The notes beneath the pieces are model-generated. The model saw nothing but the letters and a program-made list of their open reading frames with translations. It was not told the origin of the DNA and did no database searches. The translations under genes and the position numbers were made by a program. A stretch of DNA of 64,000 bases from Plut-88900 sp963668115 (GTDB taxonomy: Bacteria > Chloroflexota > Dehalococcoidia > Plut-88900), in NCBI GenBank assembly GCA_963668115.1, contig OY764147.1, forward strand, positions 1,488,001 through 1,552,000, in the 5' to 3' direction. Of this stretch, positions 50,557 to 57,962 are shown piece after piece; positions within the stretch are counted from its first letter, which is position 1; each line of letters begins with the position of its first letter.

Positions 50557-52349
50557 GCACCCTAGCTAGCAATCGCTCCCGTGAATGGGAGTTCGCCCCA
50601 CGCAGCGGCAGATGGGCGTCCGGGTTCTGGCAGCTGCTCCGCATCCTGCGCCCGTACTACTGGCTCATGGGCATCACCGTGATCATGGGCATCCTGAACC
50701 ACGGCTTCATGATCGCCGCTGCGGGGATTGGTGCGTTCATGGTGGGAAGAGTAGCGACGGGGGCGGCGGCTGATGCGCTCTATCTCAGCGCGTTCCTGCT
50801 CGGCGGTGTTGTGGTTGGGAGGGCGGTGTCGGCCTGGGCGGAGATGTGGCTTGCGCACGACCTCGCTTACCGCATCCTGGCGGAGCTACGCATCTGGCTC
50901 TACCAGGCGCTGGAGCGGCTGGCGCCGGGCTACCTTCTTGACCGGCGCTCCGGCGACCTTTCCACCGCGGCGATGGCCGACGTGGACATCATCGAGTGGT
51001 TCTACGCTCACACGGTGGGGACATTCATCGTGGCGATCATAGTACCGCTGGGGGCGCTGCTCACCCTGGCGGCGATGCATTGGCTTCTTCCCTTAGTGCT
51101 GCTCCCAGCGACCCTGGCGGTGGCGACCGTTCCCTTCTGGATGCGCAAGCGGGCGGCAACCCAAGGCCGGAGACTGCGAGAGAGCCTGGGTTCGCTGAAC
51201 GCGGAGGTGGTGGACGGCGTCCAGGGACTCCGAGAGGTTGTGGCCTTCGGGCAGGGACGGCGTTTCCTGGAAGGGCTGTTCAAGAGCAGCCGGAGCCTGG
51301 TGAGTGCGCAGGTCTCGCACGGGCGCAGGGCAGGTGGAGAGCAGGCGGTCACATCCGTGCTTATCACGCTAGGGATGGTAAGCATTGTCATTACCGCAGC
51401 CTACCTGGTGTCCTCGGGCTCCCTCTCGCCCGCGCTCTACCCGGTCACCATCATCCTCGCCATTTTCATCTTCGGGCCGGTAACCAACATTACCAGCATC
51501 GCGGAGAGCCTCGGCGTGGTCTTCGCGGCGGCTGACCGGGTGTTCGCCGTGCTGAATGCCCCCGCTCCAGTGCGGGACATGGCTGTGGCACCGCCCCCAG
51601 GCCCGGTGGAGCCCCGCATCAAGTTCAGGGATGTGAGTTTCCACTACGCCCCAGGATTGCCTCGGGCGCTGGATGCGGCGAGCTTCTCCGTAGAGTCGGG
51701 TGAGAGCGTGGCCCTCGTGGGGCACTCGGGTGCGGGGAAGTCGACCTGCATCCATCTGCTCATGCGTTTCTGGGATGTCACCGACGGCGTCATCACTATC
51801 GGCGGGCATGACGTCCGGACGTTCCCACAGAGCGCCCTGCGCAGTCTCATCGCCTGGGTGCCACAGGACATATACCTGTTCAACATGACCATCCGCGAGA
51901 ATATCCGCCTAGCGCGCCCGGATGCCTTGGACTCGGAGGTGGAAGAGGCCGCAAAGGTCGCTCTGGCGCATGAATTCATTATGCGGATGCCCCAGGGGTA
52001 CGAGACCAACACCGGTGAGCGTGGGGTCCAGATGTCCGGAGGACAGAGACAGCGTATCGCCATCGCGCGGGCGGTCCTCAAGGACGCCCCCATCCTGGTG
52101 ATGGATGAGGCTGTCTCCAACCTGGATGTCGAGAACGAGCGTCTTCTCCGGGAGGCGATGGCCCGCATCCGCGCCGGCCGTACCTCCATCGTCATCGCGC
52201 ACCGGCTGTCCACCATCCGTAGCGCCGACCGCATCATTGTCCTAGAGAAGGGGCGCATAGTGGAAACCGGCTCCCATGACACCCTGCTCGCCGCGAGGGG
52301 CGTGTACGCGGATTTGATCGCATTCCAGCGTCGGGCTATTGCCGTATGA
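50553..52349 (+). CDS. ABC transporter, fused membrane and ATPase domains (half-transporter 2)
   Basis: 598 residues, TTG start overlapping the previous stop. Six membrane helices, then GHSGAGKST, WVPQDIYLF, MSGGQRQRIAIARAVL, ILVMDEAVSNLD and AHRLST. The signature has Met for the leading Leu and the D-loop is SNLD; both ATP sites look competent. With its partner it would form the complete transporter. It is followed by a solute-binding lipoprotein gene after about 100 bases. Confidence 0.87.
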   Translation: MSTLASNRSREWEFAPRSGRWASGFWQLLRILRPYYWLMGITVIMGILNHGFMIAAAGIGAFMVGRVATGAAADALYLSAFLLGGVVVGRAVSAWAEMWLAHDLAYRILAELRIWLYQALERLAPGYLLDRRSGDLSTAAMADVDIIEWFYAHTVGTFIVAIIVPLGALLTLAAMHWLLPLVLLPATLAVATVPFWMRKRAATQGRRLRESLGSLNAEVVDGVQGLREVVAFGQGRRFLEGLFKSSRSLVSAQVSHGRRAGGEQAVTSVLITLGMVSIVITAAYLVSSGSLSPALYPVTIILAIFIFGPVTNITSIAESLGVVFAAADRVFAVLNAPAPVRDMAVAPPPGPVEPRIKFRDVSFHYAPGLPRALDAASFSVESGESVALVGHSGAGKSTCIHLLMRFWDVTDGVITIGGHDVRTFPQSALRSLIAWVPQDIYLFNMTIRENIRLARPDALDSEVEEAAKVALAHEFIMRMPQGYETNTGERGVQMSGGQRQRIAIARAVLKDAPILVMDEAVSNLDVENERLLREAMARIRAGRTSIVIAHRLSTIRSADRIIVLEKGRIVETGSHDTLLAARGVYADLIAFQRRAIAV

Positions 52350-52455
52350 CAATCAGAGGCCGAATTTGACCATGCTGTGGGTCCGGAACACGAAGGAGTC
52401 GGGCCTGCAGCCGACTGATCAAGCAAGTACATAGGAGAGATAGGAGAGAAGTATC

Positions 52456-53586
52456 ATGAAGTATGCAATCGTAGTCTTGGTACTGTTGCTGCTGGTGGGA
52501 TGCGCCACGGCAACGCCGACCGCGGCTCCGCAGCCAGTGGCCACTCAGGCACCCACCCCCACGGCGATGCCTACCGCGACCTCGCAGCCGGCGGCCACCC
52601 AGGCACCTGCCCCCACGGCGGCGCCCCCTACCGTCACTCCGGCGGGCAGCGCGACGGCGACGCCAACCGCGGCCCCGTCGCCGGAGCCCACCCAGGCGCC
52701 CGCCCCCACGCCGACACCTACCACCGTCTCGCTGACGGACAGTACGGGCGAACTCTTGACCTTTGCGACACCGCCTGTACGTGTGGCGTGCCTCACGGAG
52801 ATCTGCGTGGACATCATGGCTGAGCTGGGACTGGAACCCGTGGCGGTCAATGACCCGCTCTCCAAAGACCCGCGATTCTTCGGAAGCAGGGCGGACGAAT
52901 TCAGGGTGATAGGCGGGTCGTTCTTCGAGCCCAACCTGGAGGACATCGCCGCCGCAGAGCCGGATTTCGTGATCGGGCTGGTGGGCGTGCATGAGGGACT
53001 ACGGGACGCGCTGCGCCCCATTGCTCCGCTATTCATTGTGAACCCCCTGACCTATGAGGACTCCATCCGCTACCTGAAAGAGATCGGAGCGGCGATGGGA
53101 CGTCCGGCGGAGGCTGAAGAGGCAGCGCAACGGTTCCTAAGCAAGCTGGAAGACTACAGGGCGCGCTCGCCCAAAGACCGCATCGCCTTGGTGATGTATG
53201 GTTCCGACGTCAATTTTGGCATCGACACCGAGGAGGCGTTGACCGGCGGACTTCTGGCTGAGGTGACCGACTATCCCTGGCCGATGCCGCCCCTGGACCA
53301 GGGCGGGCACGCGTCGGGCAGCATCCAGTTCTCCCTGGAGGGCGTGCTCAACGTTGACCCTGACGTGATCTTCGTCCAGACTCTCGCTTTCCCCGGGTTC
53401 CAGCCGCCGCCTCTGGCGGAGCAACTTGCCGAGAACCCGCTGTGGGGTGAGCTTCGAGCCGTTCAGAACGACGAGGTGCACGATGTCAGCTTCAGTCTCT
53501 GGAGCACCGGGCGCGGCACCCGGTCCCTGGGCTTGGTGCTGGACGAGGCGATGCCCTTGCTATACCCGGACGTGTTCGGCAACTAG
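52456..53586 (+). CDS. FecB/BtuF-type solute-binding lipoprotein
   Basis: 376 residues. Signal peptide with lipobox LLVGC (Cys16), a linker of about 75 residues made of imperfect ATQAPxPTA repeats, then a class III periplasmic-binding domain: TPPVRVACLTEICVDIMAEL, RADEFRVIGGSFFEPNLEDI, AAEPDFVIGLVGVHEGLRDA and the second lobe GVLNVDPDVIFVQTLAFPGF. Binds an iron-siderophore, haem or corrinoid outside the membrane and passes it to the two permeases encoded next. Confidence 0.88.
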   Translation: MKYAIVVLVLLLLVGCATATPTAAPQPVATQAPTPTAMPTATSQPAATQAPAPTAAPPTVTPAGSATATPTAAPSPEPTQAPAPTPTPTTVSLTDSTGELLTFATPPVRVACLTEICVDIMAELGLEPVAVNDPLSKDPRFFGSRADEFRVIGGSFFEPNLEDIAAAEPDFVIGLVGVHEGLRDALRPIAPLFIVNPLTYEDSIRYLKEIGAAMGRPAEAEEAAQRFLSKLEDYRARSPKDRIALVMYGSDVNFGIDTEEALTGGLLAEVTDYPWPMPPLDQGGHASGSIQFSLEGVLNVDPDVIFVQTLAFPGFQPPPLAEQLAENPLWGELRAVQNDEVHDVSFSLWSTGRGTRSLGLVLDEAMPLLYPDVFGN

Positions 53587-53613
53587 GACGCCTCGTCCAG
53601 GAAAAGGCAAACA

Positions 53614-54654
53614 GTGACAGCCAGGTCCGTGAGCAGGTGGAAGGAGCCTGTCAAGCTTCTTCTGATTGCCATGGTCATGCTACTGTGCATCTTCGTGGCG
53701 GCCTCGATCTCCCTTGCCAACGGCATACCCAAGCTCTCGATGTCGGAGGCATGGGGGATCCTCTGGGGAGAGGAGGCGGAGCGCCTGGCGCATATCTCCG
53801 TCCGCGAGCTGCGCGCTCCCAGGGTGGCCCTCGCCATCCTCAGCGGGGCGGCGCTGGGCCTGGCAGGGACGATGATGCAGGACGGCCTGAGAAATCCGCT
53901 GGCGGGCCCGGAGTTGCTGGGCGTGGCCTCCGGGGCTTCCCTCGCCGTGGCAGTCGTCACCCTCTTCCAGGTCCCGCTGCTCCTGGTGTTCCATCCCTGG
54001 GTGGCACTCGCGGGCGGCCTGCTGGCGGGGGCCGTCGTGATCATAGCGGCGAAGGGGGCACGGAGCCCTATGCAAGTCGTGCTCATCGGCGTCACGGTGA
54101 CGGTCTTTATCAATGCGTGCATCATCGCCCTAATCAGCCTGGTGGGTACCAGCGGGTCGGTCCTCGTCCTGTTCTTCTTCCTGCTGGGCAGCCTGGCGAA
54201 TAGAACGTGGGAGCATGTCTGGATAGTCGCGCCCTGGGTGGCGGTCTGCCTCCCCCTGGGCCTCCTGCTGGCGCGACCGCTAAACACGCTCCGTCTGGGC
54301 GACCATGCAGCACAGTCGCTGGGGATGAGTGTCGGGCGCGTGCGAACTCTGGTCCTCCTACTCGGCGCAGGACTTGTGGCTGCCGTGGTGGCCATCACCG
54401 GCCCTATCGGATGGATAGGACTCCTTGCCCCGCATCTATCCCGACGAGCCCTGCGCAGTGAGGACCCGCGCAAGGCGCTGCCTTTCTCTGCACTCATGGG
54501 CGCAGCGCTTCTCACGATGGCAGATGTCGGGGCGAAACTCGCTATCGCCCCGGCGGAGACACCCGTAGGACTATGGACGGCGGTTATAGGCGGACCGGTC
54601 CTGCTCATGCTGCTCAGGGACAGGATTCTAAGGAGTGACTACTATCGCGACTGA
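53614..54654 (+). CDS. FecCD-family permease 1
   Basis: 346 residues, GTG start, about ten membrane helices. LRAPRVALAILSGAALGLAG, MMQDGLRNPLAGPELLGVAS, AAQSLGMSVGRVRTLVLLLG and TGPIGWIGLLAPHLSRRALR (the coupling region contacting the ATPase) are family hallmarks. It overlaps the second permease by 20 bases; both are needed for the BtuC2-like channel. Lies 28 bases after the binding protein. Confidence 0.92.
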   Translation: MTARSVSRWKEPVKLLLIAMVMLLCIFVAASISLANGIPKLSMSEAWGILWGEEAERLAHISVRELRAPRVALAILSGAALGLAGTMMQDGLRNPLAGPELLGVASGASLAVAVVTLFQVPLLLVFHPWVALAGGLLAGAVVIIAAKGARSPMQVVLIGVTVTVFINACIIALISLVGTSGSVLVLFFFLLGSLANRTWEHVWIVAPWVAVCLPLGLLLARPLNTLRLGDHAAQSLGMSVGRVRTLVLLLGAGLVAAVVAITGPIGWIGLLAPHLSRRALRSEDPRKALPFSALMGAALLTMADVGAKLAIAPAETPVGLWTAVIGGPVLLMLLRDRILRSDYYRD

Positions 54655-55708
54655 CGCAAGGGCGGACACAGCGGACGGGCGCGCTTGGGGGGCCAGGAGG
54701 TTCTCCGTACTGCTGGCCTGTGGGCTGGCCCTCATCGGCGTGCTATTCGTCGTGCATCTGTGCACGGGTACGGTACGCCTGGGACCGGACGAGGTGCTGG
54801 CGTCGCTCCTGGGACGGCAGGCCGAGGAACTGCACCGGACAATCGTCTGGGACCTGCGACTCCCCAGGTCGCTCATTGCCATCGTCGCCGGCGCGCTGCT
54901 GGGGATGGCTGGGGCGGTTCTCCAGGTCGTCATGCGGAACAACCTCGCGGAGCCGGGCATCACCGGCGTGACGGCGGGGGGAATCTTCTTCGCCGTTCTG
55001 TGGACCGTGGGTGTCGGAGGGCTTCCGCACCCTGGACGTTTCATGCCTCTCATCGTATTGCTCGGGTGCTTGGGCGCGGGCGCGTTAGTCTTCGTCCTGA
55101 GCTGGCGCGGCGGAGTTCACCCGCTGCGGATGGTGCTTAGCGGATTGTTGGTCACCGCCATCCTCTCATCCATGACCGCGTTCATCATGCTGCCCGCTCA
55201 GTCCGGGGTTGGGGCCATCCTTCCATGGATCATCGGATCGTTGAACGGCCGCGTCTGGGTCCACTGGGACCAGCTGTGGCCGTGGGCGGTGGCGGCGCTG
55301 CCCTTGGCCCTTCTGGCCGCCCGACCTCTGAACGTCCTCCTGCTTGGCGACAGCGTGGCCGCCGCCAGAGGGATGCGGGTCAACGTGACGCGTACTGCGC
55401 TCTTCTGCCTCGCCGCCCTGCTTACCGCGGCGGCGGTCTCGGTGGTCGGGGCGGTCGGGTTCCTGGGCCTTGTGGCCCCACACATCGCGCGGTGGCTCAC
55501 CGGGGAGAATGCCCGACGTCTGCTTCCTGTGGCCGCCGTGGCGGGCGCGGCGCTGCTCATCGGAGCGGACATTGTTTCCCAGGGGATCACCATACGCCCA
55601 CCCTTCCCGTCATCGATTCAACGACCAGGGTTGCCGGTGGGAGCGGTCATGGCGTTCATCGGGGCGCCGTTCTTCCTCTATATCCTTCGTCGAGGGGCGG
55701 CGCGATGA
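54635..55708 (+). CDS. FecCD-family permease 2
   Basis: 357 residues from GTG 54635 (AAGGA inside the upstream gene). LRLPRSLIAIVAGALLGMAG, VLQVVMRNNLAEPGITGVTA, AAARGMRVNVTRTALFCLAA and VGAVGFLGLVAPHIARWLTG. It is clearly paralogous to the first permease. Its TGA overlaps the ATG of the ATPase gene (ATGA). Confidence 0.92.
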   Translation: MTTIATDARADTADGRAWGARRFSVLLACGLALIGVLFVVHLCTGTVRLGPDEVLASLLGRQAEELHRTIVWDLRLPRSLIAIVAGALLGMAGAVLQVVMRNNLAEPGITGVTAGGIFFAVLWTVGVGGLPHPGRFMPLIVLLGCLGAGALVFVLSWRGGVHPLRMVLSGLLVTAILSSMTAFIMLPAQSGVGAILPWIIGSLNGRVWVHWDQLWPWAVAALPLALLAARPLNVLLLGDSVAAARGMRVNVTRTALFCLAALLTAAAVSVVGAVGFLGLVAPHIARWLTGENARRLLPVAAVAGAALLIGADIVSQGITIRPPFPSSIQRPGLPVGAVMAFIGAPFFLYILRRGAAR

Positions 55709-56547
55709 TGCGAGACAAGGTCGTATTGGATGCCCAAGCCATCTCGGTGCATCTGGGCAAGAGTCCCGTGCTGAACGAGGTGATGCTCTCCATCCCGCGG
55801 GGCACGGTGACTGCCATCATCGGCCCCAACGGGTCCGGGAAGACCACCCTGCTTCGCACGCTGGCCCGCCTCCTTCGCCCCAAGACGGGCTCTGTTCTGC
55901 TGAATGGGGCAGCCATCGCCAGGATGTCCCCCGGCCACGTGGCGCGACAGATCGCGACGCTACCGCAGTCGCCGGGGGCAGTTCCGGGGATGACGGTGCA
56001 GGAGTTAGTCGAACAGGGCCGGTATCCCCACACCGGTCCGCTGCGGATGCGTTCTCACAGGGACCACACAGCGGTCGAGCGGGCGCTGGAACTCACGTCC
56101 ACCGGCCGTTTCCGGCACCGTCTCCTGGATAGCCTCTCCGGGGGTGAGCGCCAACGGGTCTGGATTGCACTTGCCCTGGCGCAGGAGCCGCGTATCCTCC
56201 TCCTGGACGAGCCCACGACCTTCCTGGACATCAACCATCAGATCCAGGTGCTCAACCTCATCCAGGCGTTGAACCGGGAACACGGCCTCACCGTGGTCAT
56301 GGCGCTCCATGACCTGAACCAGGCGTCCCAGCGTGCGGAGCGCCTGGTAGTTCTGGACCGTGGCCGCATCGTTGAGGAAGGTCCGCCCGCGGCGGTTATT
56401 CGGGAGGACATGCTCGCCTCGGTCTTCAACGTCCAGGCGCACATCAGCGTCTCTCCTATCGACGGCGCCCTTCTCTGCTATCCATACGCGGCACTTTCAG
56501 GGGAGGGCGACAGCGCGGACGTGGGGCTCACAGGCCCCGAGCAGTAG
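55705..56547 (+). CDS. FecE/BtuD-type ABC ATPase
   Basis: 280 residues from ATG 55705; the frame is open upstream but overlaps the permease and is not family-like there. GPNGSGKTTLLRTLARLLRP (Walker A), ATLPQSPGAVPGMTVQELVE (Q loop), LSGGERQRVWIALALAQEPR (signature), ILLLDEPTTFLD (Walker B) and MALHDLNQASQRAERLVVLD (switch His). Powers the importer formed by the two permeases. Last gene of the transport operon. Confidence 0.94.
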   Translation: MMRDKVVLDAQAISVHLGKSPVLNEVMLSIPRGTVTAIIGPNGSGKTTLLRTLARLLRPKTGSVLLNGAAIARMSPGHVARQIATLPQSPGAVPGMTVQELVEQGRYPHTGPLRMRSHRDHTAVERALELTSTGRFRHRLLDSLSGGERQRVWIALALAQEPRILLLDEPTTFLDINHQIQVLNLIQALNREHGLTVVMALHDLNQASQRAERLVVLDRGRIVEEGPPAAVIREDMLASVFNVQAHISVSPIDGALLCYPYAALSGEGDSADVGLTGPEQ

Positions 56548-56681
56548 GCATCCATGCTCCTCACCGCTCTTCAACGGTCTACAGGGTCGAAGGCAGTGGT
56601 TTTGGCTGCCTTCTGATGCTCATTGGGAAGTTTGGAGAGGCTTGTGGTGAAGGTGTCGGCTATGCGGAAATTCATAGATCG

Positions 56682-57878
56682 CTATGCGGTATGGCGCCAG
56701 TCATTGCCTGGCATGATGCGCAACATGAACTTATCAAACATTGGAACCGTAAATGCGGTATCACCGTGGCTTGGACTCCAAATCATACCTTTAGCAATCA
56801 ATTGATTTCTGGTAGGCGCCAAAGAACTCACCTGACGATTCAGTTCATTGGCTATGTCACCGGAACGATGAGGCCCCTCTCCAAGCTCCGCCATCGCCCG
56901 TACATATTTTTTCTCAGACGGTGTCAGCCGGTCAAACCTGACCAGGAAGAAGCTCTCATCGAGAGCAGCCACGGTCTGAGTAGATGCCATTTCGACATTG
57001 GCCGTTGTGATAGGTGATCGTTCTGCTACGTCCCATACGTGCTTACCCCATTCCTGCAAAAAGTATGGATAACAGCGCGTTTGGCACACTATCGCATCCA
57101 GAGCAGCGTCCTCTATCTCGACTCCTTCAGCAGTTGCCGGCTTGGCAATTGCCAATCTGGCGTCTTCAGCAGACAGTGGCCCTATCTCAGGGAACTCGAA
57201 TAGTCTCTCGGCATAGGACTTGGCCTTTCCCATTCGGCCTCGCACTTGAGGAAGACCGGCGCCGAACATCACCACTGGAAGCTGCCGCTGAGATGTCCGG
57301 TGCAATGCCGTAATTAATGCTGCGAGTTCATCCTCTTTCACGTACTGAAGTTCGTCGACGAAAATCCCTACGCAAGTTCCGTCTGCTTTGGCGGCCTCGC
57401 CAACGACTTCCAACAAGTCCTGCAAATCGATTTCCAAATCTCCATTGTCAGCAAGACCGGGCTCAGAGTCGAAATCCAAGCCAACTTCGATGTCCTGGTA
57501 CTTTACCTTCAGGGCTCCTACGAATCCTGCGAGCCCTCTAAGCGCACGATGCGCCAACTGCTTGGCGGCCTCTCTATTCGAGAGTTTCAGCAACGCAATT
57601 CGCAATTGAGGAGCGAGAATGGAAGGAAGCGAACGTCCTTCAGGCGCTTCTATTCGCAGGGCACAAATACCTCCGATTTCGGCGTCTTCACGAATGCGGT
57701 CCAGCAGCACGGTCTTTCCAACACCCCGCAAGCCAACCATCAAAAGACTTTTGCTGGAACGTCCAATTCTGGTCCGCTCCAATGCGATGTGCGCAATGCG
57801 CCGGATCTCATCGCGTCCGGCCAGTTCGGGCGGCGGCGTTCCAGCACCAGGCGCGTATGGGTTGTTGATCGGGTCCAC
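56682..57878 (-). CDS. AAA ATPase with C-terminal winged helix
   Basis: 398 residues from GTG 57878 (an alternative TTG lies at 57896). NPYAPGAGTPPPELAGRDEI is the typical start of a P-loop ATPase family; Walker A VGLRGVGKTVLL, Walker B VGIFVDELQYVKEDE, sensor region VVMFGAGLPQVRGRM, and a helical lid. The last 80 residues (FDRLTPSEKKYVRAMAELGE... then SGDIANELNRQVSSLAPTRN) look like a winged helix. It resembles ORC1/Cdc6-type or STAND ATPases. Next to a restriction-modification locus, a defence or mobile-element role is inferred. Confidence 0.75.
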   Translation of the reverse strand: MDPINNPYAPGAGTPPPELAGRDEIRRIAHIALERTRIGRSSKSLLMVGLRGVGKTVLLDRIREDAEIGGICALRIEAPEGRSLPSILAPQLRIALLKLSNREAAKQLAHRALRGLAGFVGALKVKYQDIEVGLDFDSEPGLADNGDLEIDLQDLLEVVGEAAKADGTCVGIFVDELQYVKEDELAALITALHRTSQRQLPVVMFGAGLPQVRGRMGKAKSYAERLFEFPEIGPLSAEDARLAIAKPATAEGVEIEDAALDAIVCQTRCYPYFLQEWGKHVWDVAERSPITTANVEMASTQTVAALDESFFLVRFDRLTPSEKKYVRAMAELGEGPHRSGDIANELNRQVSSLAPTRNQLIAKGMIWSPSHGDTAFTVPMFDKFMLRIMPGNDWRHTA

Positions 57879-57895
57879 GGGGTCAATATATAGCA

Positions 57896-57936
57896 AAGTT
57901 AGCCATATTACAATGAAATTATAATTAGGCTAACTT
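57896..57936. promoter_or_regulatory. 41-bp inverted repeat at the start of the ATPase gene
   Basis: AAGTTAGCC (57896-57904) and GGCTAACTT (57928-57936) are perfect 9-bp arms around an AT-rich core containing a minus-strand TATAAT (57918-57923). The right arm and its flank resemble the DtxR/IdeR pattern (GTTAGCCTAA). Probably promoter plus operator; the regulator is unknown. Confidence 0.5.
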
Positions 57937-57962
57937 AGGTATAATTCAGGGCGGCCAGACCT

